The position numbers and the translations under genes are program-made. Positions 1 through 7,853 of a DNA stretch of 23,201 nucleotides are shown in pieces (positions within the stretch are counted from its first letter, which is position 1; the number at the start of each line of letters is the position of its first letter). Where the stretch lies: assembly GCA_023458315.1 (NCBI GenBank), contig JAEXAH010000081.1:1-23201 (forward strand), read 5' to 3'. Source of the stretch: Pseudomonadota bacterium. GTDB lineage: Bacteria; Pseudomonadota; Alphaproteobacteria; Rhodospirillales; Magnetospirillaceae. The notes beneath the pieces were generated by a model that saw only the letters and a program-made list of their open reading frames with translations, did no database searches and had not been told where the DNA came from.

Positions 1-127
1 TTAGACCGTGATGCAGAAAATCTGCATCACGTATTGCCCCTCGCCGGGCGCGGGCATCCGCCCGCTTGGCCGCGCCCGCAATGGGCGCAGAAGCAGCGCG
101 CCTCAGATTAAAGGCGCGCTGCTCTAA
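1..127 (+). repeat. Multi-hairpin intergenic repeat, copy A
   Basis: This copy matches, in inverted orientation, the sequence at 10891-11006. Four hairpins follow one another. The first pairs 7-17 with 21-31 (11 bp, AAA loop). The second pairs 50-55 with 60-65 (loop ATCC). The third pairs 72-77 with 83-88 (loop GCAAT). The fourth pairs 92-103 with 112-123 (12 bp, 8-nt loop). The copies are nearly identical over the first 90 bases; the main difference is two compensated base pairs in the second hairpin. No run of T follows any hairpin, so a classical terminator is not evident. The repeat may extend left of the window. I do not recognise it as a named family. Confidence 0.85.
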
Positions 128-205
128 CCACCGATAACCTATCCTTTCAGACGATGTGCGCAACGTCGCACCCTGATACTCAAGAATAATACCAAAGATA
201 GACAA

Positions 206-294
206 TTGACCTGGAAAGGAGGATGATCGATTTATTGGAAGGGGGTTCAAGATTGCGGAGGAAAAAGTGTCTCGCATCCTTGCCCTGCTTGTAA
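206..294 (+). promoter_or_regulatory. A/T-richer leader with two Shine-Dalgarno sequences
   Basis: The stretch between the repeat and the first gene is visibly richer in A and T than the rest of the window. It holds a TTGACC at 206-211 (possible -35; the only -10 candidate, TTTATT at 231-236, is 19 nt away and weak). A near-perfect AAAGGAGG lies at 215-222 and a second GGAGG at 257-261. The second one, 5 nt before GTG 267, sets the start of the exported protein. The first directly abuts ATG 223, which would open a 23-codon frame ending at 294, or lies 12 nt before TTG 235 in the same frame. Whether a leader peptide is made is unknown. Confidence 0.35.
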
Positions 295-797
295 CAATAC
301 TGTTAATAGGTATTGAACAGGCCCATGCCGGATGGGAATGGACCCGATGGGGCATGACCCCGGATCAGGTCCAGGCGGCCTCGGGCGGCAAGGCGGTCAC
401 GGCCACCACCGCCGAAAAGCAACGCCGCACCTATCGCAAGAACTTCATCCCCATCCGCATTCCCGAACTGGTGGCGGGCCATCATCTGGCCGGGTCCGAT
501 TTCCAGGCTTACCTGCTGTTCGACGTCAACACCGCCCGGCTGGTCTGCGTCGATCTGGTCGCCCGCACCGCGCCGGGACAAAGCCTGGCCTCGATCCCGC
601 CCAATCCGGCGTTGAAGCAGTCGCTGACCGCATCCTACGGCCACCCCGTGGACGAGCGGCTGCAAAAGCTGCCGGGCGTGGAATGGACCACCACCACCTG
701 GGCCACCGACACCGACACCGTGGAATTGCAACAGGGCGGCCTGGGCACCAAGATCCAGTACTGCCAACGTGACCAGGGACAGATGGCGGCACGCTGA
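267..797 (+). CDS. Small exported protein of unknown function
   Basis: This encodes 176 residues with a clear Sec signal peptide: Arg3, a hydrophobic core at residues 4-16, and an AHA|G cleavage site after residue 21. The mature protein is therefore periplasmic or outer-membrane associated, about 155 residues. It opens with GWEWTRWGMTPDQV, a start common in small uncharacterised periplasmic proteins, and has two Cys (in LVCVDL and IQYCQRD) that could form a disulfide. I recognise no family. GTG 267 is chosen because GGAGG (257-261) precedes it by 5 nt, the signal peptide starts there, and an in-frame stop lies at 207. It converges on the AEC permease gene, with 54 nt (798-851) between them in which I see no clear terminator. 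Confidence 0.8.
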   Translation: MSRILALLVTILLIGIEQAHAGWEWTRWGMTPDQVQAASGGKAVTATTAEKQRRTYRKNFIPIRIPELVAGHHLAGSDFQAYLLFDVNTARLVCVDLVARTAPGQSLASIPPNPALKQSLTASYGHPVDERLQKLPGVEWTTTTWATDTDTVELQQGGLGTKIQYCQRDQGQMAAR

Positions 798-851
798 GCC
801 CCCCTGCCCCATCCCCCGATCCGCCACGCCGTGCCCGAGGCGGCTTGCGAC

Positions 852-1784
852 TCAGCCCGCGTAGACCACCAGGATCACCGACAGCACCGGCACCGAGGCA
901 AGGGTGGACAGCAGGATGACCTGGCTGGTTTCCTCCACATAGGTCTGGTACTGGCTGGCGACCACGAAGGTCAGCGCGCCGGTGGGCAGGGCCGCCAGCA
1001 ACAGGGTGGCGCCGGTCCAGAAATGGTCCAGCGGGAACAGGGTCTGGATCAGCCCCCAGGCCAGCAGCGGCTGCGCCACCAGCTTCAGCGGCACCATCCA
1101 CCCCACCTTGCGCCACGCCAGCACCAGCGGTCGCCCGGCCAGGAACACGCCGATGGCGAACAGCGCGCACGGCCCGGCCGCCGCCCCCACCAACTGGCAG
1201 AAATTGACCAGCGGCCTGGGCACCGGCAAGCCGGTCAGATTCCACGCCAGCCCGGCGAAGGACGACACGATCAGCGGGTTCCTGACCAGGGCGCGGCCGA
1301 CGTCGCGCAGGGCGTGGCCGATGCCGTCGCCCGCCGATTGCGCCAGTTCGATCCAGATCACCGCCAGCCCGACCATCACCACGCTCATGACCACGGTGGC
1401 GATCAGCGCGGGCAGCAGGTGGTCGGGGCCATAGGCGGCGACGAACAGCGGAATGCCCATATAGCCGGTGTTGGAGAAGGCGGCGTTCAGACCTTGCAGG
1501 GAATGCACCGGCCAGCCCTGGCCCTTGATCAGCCGCCCCAGCACCGCGCCGCCGAAATAGACCAGCAGCATCGACCCCAGGAAGGCGCCGATGAACGGCC
1601 CGTTGAAAATCTGCGCCAGCGGCTGGCGGGCCATGCTGAGAAACAGCACGGCGGGCAGCGCGAACCAATAGACGAAGGCCGACAGCGCGGTGGACGCGGT
1701 CTGGCCCAGCACCGACCGCCCCCCGGCATACCCGGCGGCGATGATGGCGAAAACGGGCAGCGCCACGTCGAAAACAACCTGCAT
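852..1784 (-). CDS. AEC (auxin efflux carrier) family permease
   Basis: This is a 310-residue inner-membrane protein made almost wholly of hydrophobic segments (about ten), the usual size for AEC-family transporters. It starts MQVVFDVALPVFAIIAAGYAG, and the NAAFSNTGYMGIPL motif near residue 100 is typical of the family. Its second half begins after a hydrophilic loop (GHALRDVGRALVRNPL), as expected for the two five-helix repeats. Known members move organic acids, malonate or malate, or are uncharacterised; the substrate cannot be read here. ATG 1784 is preferred over the longer frame to 1838 because GGAGG stands 7 nt before it and the extension (GPFHHGRLAGG) is not membrane-like. It is divergent from the ABC protein, with 148 nt between. 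Confidence 0.85.
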   Translation of the reverse strand: MQVVFDVALPVFAIIAAGYAGGRSVLGQTASTALSAFVYWFALPAVLFLSMARQPLAQIFNGPFIGAFLGSMLLVYFGGAVLGRLIKGQGWPVHSLQGLNAAFSNTGYMGIPLFVAAYGPDHLLPALIATVVMSVVMVGLAVIWIELAQSAGDGIGHALRDVGRALVRNPLIVSSFAGLAWNLTGLPVPRPLVNFCQLVGAAAGPCALFAIGVFLAGRPLVLAWRKVGWMVPLKLVAQPLLAWGLIQTLFPLDHFWTGATLLLAALPTGALTFVVASQYQTYVEETSQVILLSTLASVPVLSVILVVYAG

Positions 1785-1825
1785 GAAGCGTCCTCCGGCA
1801 AGGCGGCCATGGTGGAATGGTCCGA

Positions 1826-1882
1826 CCACTCGGGTCAAGCACAGGGAAACCCCTTACCCGTCTGGTGTTTCCACTCGGGCCA
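1826..1882. repeat. Direct repeat CCACTCGGGYCA in a divergent intergenic region
   Basis: CCACTCGGGTCA at 1826-1837 and CCACTCGGGCCA at 1871-1882 differ at one base and are 45 bp apart, start to start. They lie between the divergent AEC permease and ABC protein genes. The left copy overlaps a TTGACC on the minus strand (1838-1833) that could be a -35 for the permease. A regulator binding site is possible, but two copies alone do not prove it. Confidence 0.3.
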
Positions 1883-1932
1883 TGGTTTATTGTGGGCGGA
1901 GACGGAAAGATAAGACTTTCGGGGGAGACGGA

Positions 1933-3813
1933 ATGACGGAGGAAGGGACGGCGCGACCACCGGCCGCACAACTTCCGCCGACGCGCCCCAAGGGTTTCTT
2001 CGGGCAATTCATCCAGCTTGCCAGCCCGTACTGGAATTCCGACGAAAAGTGGATGGTGCGCGGCCTGACCGCGCTGTTCATCCTGCTGACCATGGCCCAG
2101 GTGGTGGTTCCCATCCTGGTGAATCTGTGGAGCGCCAACCTGTTCAACGCCCTGGAACAGCGGTCCATGGACCGCTTTCTGGTGCAGATCGTCTGGCTGC
2201 TGGGCATCCTGGCGGTGGCCATGACCATCACCTCGACCCACCTGATGCTGAAGCGCCACCTTCAGATCGGCTGGCGGCGCTGGCTGACGCGCACGCTGCT
2301 GGACGATTGGATGGCGGACGGGCGGCATTATCTGGTCAGCCACATGCCCGGCGACCACGACAATCCCGACGGCCGCATCGCCGAAGACATCCGCAACACC
2401 TGCGAAAGCGCCATCGATCTGGCCCATTCGCTGTTCTATTGCCTGCTGCTGCTGGTCAGCTTCACCCAGATTCTGTGGTCGCTGTCGGGCGTGATCACCG
2501 TCACGCTGTTCGACACCGCCATCGCCGTGCCCGGCCACATGGTGTTCGTGTCCATGCTGTACGCCAGCGCGGGCACCACGGCGGCGGTACTGATCGGCCG
2601 ACCGCTGGTGCGCACGGTCAACATGCGCCAGACGGTCGAGGCCAATTTCCGCTTCGGTCTGGTCCGCGTGCGCGAAAATTCCGAGGCCATCGCCCTGCTG
2701 CACGGCGAGCCGGACGAACGCCGCCGCCTGTCGGACCTGTTCGTGGCGGTGCGCAAGGGCTTCAACCTGCAAACCAACGCCTTGGCCAAGGTGTTCCTGT
2801 TCTCGTCGGGCTATTCGGTGCTGGCCACCGGCTTTCCCTTTCTGATCGCCGCGCCGCGCTATATCGCGGGCGTCATCAATTTGGGCGAGCTGATGCAGAT
2901 CGCCCAGGCGTTCCAGCAAATGACCAGCGCCCTGTCGTGGCCGGTGGACAATCTGTCCAAGGCGGCGGAATGGAAGGCGTCGGTCGAGCGCGTGCTGGCG
3001 CTGCACAACGCCCTTCAGACCCTGAAGGAGCAGCAGGAGCACACCCGCGCCGCCACCTCGATCCAGGTGGAAACCGGCGACCGCCCGGCCCTGGTGTTCA
3101 ACGATCTGTGCGTGGCCAAGCCCGATGGCGGCAAGGTGGTGAGCAACTTCACCGAAACCGTCGAGGCGGGCGAACGGGTGCTGATCTCGGGCGATCCCGG
3201 CGCCGCCATCAAACTGTTCAAGGTGGTGGCCGGGCTGTGGCCGTGGGGCAGCGGCCGGGTGTTCAAGCCCAACGACGCCGACATCTTCTTCATGCCGCAG
3301 CGCCCCTATCTGCCCATCGCCCGGCTGCGCAGCGTGCTGGCCTATCCCGCCGGTCCCGACAGCTTCGATTCCGAATTCCTGGTCGCCGCCTTGGCCCGCG
3401 TCGGCCTGGGCCACCTGTCGGGACGGCTGGAGGAAACCACGTCGTGGGAAAACGTGCTGACCCTGGGCGAACAGCAGCGCCTGGGCTTTGCCCGGCTGGT
3501 GCTGCACCGCCCCAACTGGATCTTCATCCAGGAGGCCACCGACGGCCTGCACCCCGACGGCGAACACGAGATGATGCAGTTGGTGCGCGAGGAATTCCCC
3601 GCCGCCACCGTCATCACCGTCGGCTACCATTCCGCCCTGGAAGCCTATCACGAGCGCAAGCTGACCCTGGAACCCAGCAAGGACGGACAGGTGGAGGTCA
3701 AGGCCACCACCCTTGACCGCGGCGGCGAACGCCGTCGCAAGATGAGCCCCCTGGATTTGCGCAACTGGCTGATCCATCCCTTGCGCCGCCAGGGCGAACG
3801 CCGCGAAAACTGA
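1933..3813 (+). CDS. YddA/SbmA-type ABC transporter protein with degenerate ATPase domain
   Basis: This encodes 626 residues. An ABC_membrane_2 (SbmA/BacA/YddA) membrane domain spans about 20-350, with hydrophobic segments near 44-67, 85-102, 166-190, 200-222 and 286-308 and the family motif NPDGRIAEDI (144-153). A nucleotide-binding domain follows at about 385-585. The Q-loop region (MPQRPYLP, Q456) and an LTLGEQQR signature (509-516) are kept. Walker A reads GDPGAAIKL (420-428), lacking the GK[S/T] core. Walker B reads IFIQEATD, with Gln533 in place of Asp before Glu534. The H-loop position is Tyr565 (VGYHS), with His566 next to it. Active family members couple ATP to solute export or import, while SbmA/BacA lack the domain and use the proton gradient. 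I infer weak or no ATP hydrolysis. ATG 1933 follows GGGGGAG. A Gate-domain gene follows after 5 nt. Confidence 0.85.
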   Translation: MTEEGTARPPAAQLPPTRPKGFFGQFIQLASPYWNSDEKWMVRGLTALFILLTMAQVVVPILVNLWSANLFNALEQRSMDRFLVQIVWLLGILAVAMTITSTHLMLKRHLQIGWRRWLTRTLLDDWMADGRHYLVSHMPGDHDNPDGRIAEDIRNTCESAIDLAHSLFYCLLLLVSFTQILWSLSGVITVTLFDTAIAVPGHMVFVSMLYASAGTTAAVLIGRPLVRTVNMRQTVEANFRFGLVRVRENSEAIALLHGEPDERRRLSDLFVAVRKGFNLQTNALAKVFLFSSGYSVLATGFPFLIAAPRYIAGVINLGELMQIAQAFQQMTSALSWPVDNLSKAAEWKASVERVLALHNALQTLKEQQEHTRAATSIQVETGDRPALVFNDLCVAKPDGGKVVSNFTETVEAGERVLISGDPGAAIKLFKVVAGLWPWGSGRVFKPNDADIFFMPQRPYLPIARLRSVLAYPAGPDSFDSEFLVAALARVGLGHLSGRLEETTSWENVLTLGEQQRLGFARLVLHRPNWIFIQEATDGLHPDGEHEMMQLVREEFPAATVITVGYHSALEAYHERKLTLEPSKDGQVEVKATTLDRGGERRRKMSPLDLRNWLIHPLRRQGERREN

Positions 3814-3818
3814 TCCCC

Positions 3819-4757
3819 ATGAACGACCTGATCACCGTCATCCTGCCCGCCGGCCGCGCCGCCATCGAACTGTCGCTGTTCGTCCTGCTGCCGATCATGG
3901 TGGTCATGCTGTCCATCATGCGCATGCTGGAGGCGCGCGGCGTCATGGACTGGCTGGTGGTGCGGCTGGCGCCGCTGCTGCGGCCGTTCGGCCTGACCGG
4001 GCTGGGGGTGTTCGCCGCCCTTCAGGTCAGCTTCGTCAGCTTCGCCGCGCCGCTGGCGACGCTGAGCATGATGGAAAGCCGGGGCGCGTCGGACCGCCAT
4101 CTGGCCGCCGCCTTCGCCATGGTGCTGGCCATGGCCCAGGCCAACGCCACTTTCCCCATGGCGGCGCTGGGGCTGCATGTGGGGCCGACCCTGGCGTGGT
4201 CGCTGGTGGGCGGCCTGGCCGCCGCCGCCGCCACCACCTATGTCTTCGGCCGCCGCCTGTCGGACGCCGAGCATGTGCTGGACGAAACCCTGCGCCATCC
4301 GGTGGCCGAGGACGCCAAGGGCGTGCTGGACGTCATCAACCGCGCCGGTGCCGAGGCGTTCAAGATCGCCATCGGCGCCATTCCCATGCTGGTTCTGGCC
4401 CTGGTCGCCATCACCGCCCTGCGCCAGATGGGGGCGTTGGACCTGCTGACCCGGGGGCTGGGGCCGATCCTGGCGCTGGTCGGCATCGACCCGGTGGTGA
4501 TCCTGCCGTCCTTCACCAAATATCTGGCGGGCGGCACCGCCATGCTGGGCGTGGTGGACGAACAGGTGCGCGCCAGGGTGCTGGGCGAAAGCGTTCTGAA
4601 CGCCGCCGCCGGTTTCCTGATCCATCCCCTGGACATTCCCGGCGTGGCGGTGCTGATGAGCGCCGGGCGCCGCGTCGCCGCCGTGTGGAAACCCGCCTGC
4701 CTGGGCGCGGCGGTGGGCATCGCCATCCGCACCGCCGGGCACCTGCTGGCGGGGTGA
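3819..4757 (+). CDS. Nucleoside-recognition (Gate) domain membrane protein
   Basis: This is a 312-residue polytopic membrane protein with hydrophobic segments at about 5-35, 55-78, 95-115, 125-145, 187-205, 212-232, 260-280 and 290-308. The layout and motifs (SFVSFAAPLATLSMMESRG; AMAQANATFPMAALGLHVGP; a repeat-like second half with PSFTKYLAGGTAM) fit the Gate domain family, also called nucleoside recognition and related to SpmA/SpmB and YjiG/YjiH proteins. The substrate is unknown. It starts 5 nt after the ABC protein stop, so the two are very probably co-transcribed and may work together. Its TGA (4755-4757) directly abuts the stop of the dihydroorotase gene on the other strand, leaving no intergenic base for a terminator. 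Confidence 0.75.
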   Translation: MNDLITVILPAGRAAIELSLFVLLPIMVVMLSIMRMLEARGVMDWLVVRLAPLLRPFGLTGLGVFAALQVSFVSFAAPLATLSMMESRGASDRHLAAAFAMVLAMAQANATFPMAALGLHVGPTLAWSLVGGLAAAAATTYVFGRRLSDAEHVLDETLRHPVAEDAKGVLDVINRAGAEAFKIAIGAIPMLVLALVAITALRQMGALDLLTRGLGPILALVGIDPVVILPSFTKYLAGGTAMLGVVDEQVRARVLGESVLNAAAGFLIHPLDIPGVAVLMSAGRRVAAVWKPACLGAAVGIAIRTAGHLLAG

Positions 4758-6089
4758 TCAGTACGCCAACTGAAAGCGTACCGGCTTGCCCACGGGGTCG
4801 CCGACCAGACCGCCATCCATCATCACCGGATTGCCGCGCACGATGGTGCCCACCGGCCAGCCGGTGACGCGGGTGCCGTCGAACGGGGTCCAGCCGCAGC
4901 GGCTGACGATCCACTGGTTGGTGATGACCCGCTCGGCCTTCATGTCCACCAGGGTGAAATCGGCGTCATAGCCCAGCGCGATACGGCCCTTGCCCGCCAG
5001 ATTGTAGATGCGGGCCGGACCGGCCGAGGTCAGGTCCACGAAGCGCTCCAGGCTCAGGCGCCCGGCATTGACGTGATCCAGCATCAGCGGCACCAGGGTC
5101 TGCACCCCGGTCATGCCCGACGGCGATTGCGGATAGGGCTTGTCCTTTTCCTCGCGGGTGTGCGGGGCGTGGTCGCTGCCCAGCACATCGACGGTGCCGT
5201 CATTGATGGCCCGCCACAGGGCGTCGCGGTGATGCTCCTCGCGGATCGGCGGGTTCATCTGGGCATAGGTGCCCAGACGCTCATAGCATTCCGGCGCCGC
5301 CAGGGTCAGGTGCTGCGGCGTGGTTTCCACCGTCGCCAAATCCTTGTGCCCAGCCAGGAAAGCCATTTCCTCGGCGGTGGTGACGTGCAGGACGTGCACC
5401 CGGCGCTTGGCGGCTTCGGCCAGCCGCACCAGACGCTGGGTGGCGATCAGCGCGGTCTGGGCGTCGCGCCACACATGGTGGGCGCGGGCGTGGCCCGCTT
5501 CCTCGGCGATCGTCTTGCGCTCGATCAGGCGCGGTTCGTCCTCGCAATGCACGGCGACGCGGCGGTAGCCCTGGGCCAGCACCTGGGCCAAGGTGTCGTC
5601 GTCGCTGACCAGCAGATTGCCGGTGCTCGACCCCATGAACACCTTGATACCGGCGCAGCCGGGGATGCGTTCCCACTCGGCCAGATGGGCGATGTTGTCG
5701 CCCGCCGCGCCCAGGAAAAAGGCGTGGTCGGTCCAGGTGCGGCCCTCGGCGCGCTTCAGCTTGTCGCGCAATTCCACGTCGGTGGTGGTGCCGGGCTTGG
5801 TGTTGGGCATCTCGAACACCGCGACCACGCCGCCCATGGCGGCGGCGGCGGTGCCGGTGGCCAAATCTTCCTTGTGCTCCAGGCCCGGCTCGCGGAAATG
5901 CACCTGGGTGTCGATGACGCCCGGCAGCACATGCAGGCCGCTGACATCGATCTCGGATTCGGCTGTGGCGCCGCCCAGGCCGCCCAGCGCGACGATGCGG
6001 CCGTCCCGCACGGCGATGTCGGTCTGTTCGCGGCCATTGGGGGTGACGACAACGCCGCCCTTGAGGATCAGGTCATAGCTCTGGGACAT
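4758..6089 (-). CDS. pyrC: Dihydroorotase-like amidohydrolase (QxH variant)
   Basis: This 443-residue cyclic amidohydrolase is of the long (class I) dihydroorotase type. Dihydroorotase interconverts carbamoyl-aspartate and dihydroorotate in pyrimidine synthesis. The metal site shows DTQVHFREPG at 60-69, GIKVFMGSSTG with the lysine to be carboxylated at K149, HCEDE with H181, HVLHVTTAEE with H235, and LGSDHAPHT with D306. The first histidine of the usual HxH is Gln62. I recall this variant from other alphaproteobacterial proteins annotated as dihydroorotase, so it may be lineage-typical rather than a defect. It is last in the glycan operon, 12 nt after asnB, with CGGAGAA as ribosome site. No pyrB is nearby; allantoinase or another cyclic-amide activity is the alternative. 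Confidence 0.8.
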   Translation of the reverse strand: MSQSYDLILKGGVVVTPNGREQTDIAVRDGRIVALGGLGGATAESEIDVSGLHVLPGVIDTQVHFREPGLEHKEDLATGTAAAAMGGVVAVFEMPNTKPGTTTDVELRDKLKRAEGRTWTDHAFFLGAAGDNIAHLAEWERIPGCAGIKVFMGSSTGNLLVSDDDTLAQVLAQGYRRVAVHCEDEPRLIERKTIAEEAGHARAHHVWRDAQTALIATQRLVRLAEAAKRRVHVLHVTTAEEMAFLAGHKDLATVETTPQHLTLAAPECYERLGTYAQMNPPIREEHHRDALWRAINDGTVDVLGSDHAPHTREEKDKPYPQSPSGMTGVQTLVPLMLDHVNAGRLSLERFVDLTSAGPARIYNLAGKGRIALGYDADFTLVDMKAERVITNQWIVSRCGWTPFDGTRVTGWPVGTIVRGNPVMMDGGLVGDPVGKPVRFQLAY

Positions 6090-6101
6090 GGAAATTCTCC
6101 G

Positions 6102-7853
6102 TCACGCCGACAGCATGTCGAACACATCGCCCTGGGGACCGCGTCCGTCAATATGCACGCGGTGCCACAGGGCATAGAACAGCAAGGTCCAGCAGGCGAA
6201 GCCGGTGTTCTTGCCGCAGGATTTGAACAGCGCCCGCACCGCGTCGGGGGCGGCAATCTCGGCGATGGCGGGCTGGCGGGCCACCAGATCGCCAAGTTCC
6301 GGGCGGGCGGCGATCCATTCCGCCACCGGCACGGTGAAGCCGCGCTTCTTGTCGAACGGGCGGGCGGCGGGCAAGGCGCGGTCCAGCCACAGCCGCAGCA
6401 GCCACTTGCCGGAATTGCCGCGCACCTTCCACTTGTCGGGCAGGGCAAAGGCGAAGCGCGCCACCTCGGGGTCCAGGAACGGCACCCGGCCCTCGACGCC
6501 GTTATGCATCAGGCAGCGGTCGGCCTTGATCAGCAGATCGTTGGGCAGCCAATCGGCGCAATCGGTGGCCTGGGCCATTTGCAGGCGCGACCAATGCGGG
6601 CGGCGCGACGCCCGTTCGGCGGCGGCGAAGCGGGTGCGCCAGCCCTCGGGCGCCGGGCGCAGCACGTCCAGGCCGTCGAAGGTGCCGGTGCGGCGCATGG
6701 ACTTGGCGAAGGGCCACGGCCGCATGGCGCCGCGATAGCGGCCATAGCCGCCGAACAATTCGTCGCCGCCCTCGCCCGCCAGGATGACCTTGACGTCGGC
6801 CCGCGCCCGCTCAGCCAGCAGATAGGTGGGCAGACAGGCGTAATCGGCGGCGGGGTCGTCCATGGCGGCGGCGACGCGCGGCAGCAGCCGCCAGAAATCC
6901 GTCTCGGCGAACTCCACTTCCACATGCTCGGCGCCGACGGCGCGGGCCAGGGCGCGGGCATGGGCGCGTTCGTCATGCACGCCGGTGCCGGGGAACCCGG
7001 CGGTATAGGCCAGCACCGGGCGCGGGTTCAGCCGCGCCATCATGGACAGCAGGGCCGAGGAATCGATGCCGCCCGACAGGAACATGCCATAGGGCACGTC
7101 GGCGCGCTGGTGCATCTCGACCGAGTCCATCAGCACGCGGTCCAGGCGCTCCAGCAGGGTCTCGGTGTCGCCGCGCTCGGCGCCGTTCTCGGGCAAGGCG
7201 GGCAGGCGGCGGGTTTCCACCACGCGGCCATCCTCGACCACCAGCATCTCGCCCGGCAGCACCCGGCGAATGCCGGGGAAGATGGTGTCGGCGCCGCAGG
7301 TGAACTGCAATTGCAGCAATTCGCGCAGGGCCTGGGCATCCACCCGCGCGGCGACCAATCCCGCCCGCACCAGCGCCGCCGGTTCCGAGGCGAAGGCCAG
7401 CCCGAAGGCGCCTTCGGCCACGTAAAGCGGCTTGATGCCGAAGGGGTCGCGGGCCAGCACCACGCGGCGGGCCGCCGGGTCGTGGATGGCCAGGGCATAC
7501 ATGCCGCGCAGGCGGCGGGCGAAGGCCAGCCCCTCGCGGGCATACAGATGCAGCGGCGGCTCGGAATCCGAACCGGTGGCGAAGGCCACGTCGGCCAGTT
7601 CGGCCTTCAGCTCCAGGTAATTGTAAATCTCGCCATTGGCGACAATGGCGCGGCCGTCGCCGTCCAGGATGGGCTGGCGTCCGCCCTCAAGGTCGATGAT
7701 GGCCAGCCGGGTCTGGATCAGCCCCACATTGTCGCGGATGTAATCGCCGCGCCCGTCGGGGCCGCGATGGGCCAGGGCGTCGGACAGCCGGGCCAGCGCC
7801 GCCGGGTCGGGGCGTTGGCCGTTGGGGGCGACGATACCGGCGATGCCGCACAT
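6102..7853 (-). CDS. asnB: Asparagine synthase (glutamine-hydrolysing) family protein
   Basis: This encodes 583 residues. The N-terminal class II glutaminase starts MCGIAGIVAP with Cys2 as nucleophile, LAHRGPDG (28-34) and NGEIYNY (73-79). The synthetase domain has the PP-loop SGGIDSS (260-266), followed by AGEGGDELFGGYGRYR and the VEGRVPFLDP motif. The enzyme moves the amide of glutamine to an adenylated carboxylate, usually aspartate. In polysaccharide clusters, AsnB-like proteins are thought to amidate sugar acids or peptide parts; here two glycosyltransferases precede it, so that role is plausible. Its ATG shares one base with the upstream TGA (TGATG), which implies coupled translation. 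All catalytic motifs look intact. Confidence 0.9.
   Translation of the reverse strand: MCGIAGIVAPNGQRPDPAALARLSDALAHRGPDGRGDYIRDNVGLIQTRLAIIDLEGGRQPILDGDGRAIVANGEIYNYLELKAELADVAFATGSDSEPPLHLYAREGLAFARRLRGMYALAIHDPAARRVVLARDPFGIKPLYVAEGAFGLAFASEPAALVRAGLVAARVDAQALRELLQLQFTCGADTIFPGIRRVLPGEMLVVEDGRVVETRRLPALPENGAERGDTETLLERLDRVLMDSVEMHQRADVPYGMFLSGGIDSSALLSMMARLNPRPVLAYTAGFPGTGVHDERAHARALARAVGAEHVEVEFAETDFWRLLPRVAAAMDDPAADYACLPTYLLAERARADVKVILAGEGGDELFGGYGRYRGAMRPWPFAKSMRRTGTFDGLDVLRPAPEGWRTRFAAAERASRRPHWSRLQMAQATDCADWLPNDLLIKADRCLMHNGVEGRVPFLDPEVARFAFALPDKWKVRGNSGKWLLRLWLDRALPAARPFDKKRGFTVPVAEWIAARPELGDLVARQPAIAEIAAPDAVRALFKSCGKNTGFACWTLLFYALWHRVHIDGRGPQGDVFDMLSA

Noticed and set aside
92..123. 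Rho-independent terminator from the 12-bp hairpin of repeat copy A
   Set aside because: The stem is strong, but CTAACC rather than a T run follows it; kept only as part of the repeat.
1..127. CRISPR array or tRNA-like gene at the left edge
   Set aside because: The unit is not tandemly repeated with spacers, and the hairpins do not form a cloverleaf with T- and anticodon-arm bases.
1784..1838. Longer start for the AEC permease
   Set aside because: The extra 18 residues are hydrophilic and not family-like, and the ribosome site sits before ATG 1784.
1890..1918. TTGTGG with AGACTT or GATAAG as promoter of the ABC protein
   Set aside because: The spacing or the -10 match is poor for each combination; not reported as a feature.
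526..3777. Minus-strand open frame of 1083 codons
   Set aside because: It runs opposite the ABC protein and through the permease gene in another frame; its product is rich in Gly, His, Gln and Arg with no family motif, as expected for an antisense frame in GC-rich DNA.
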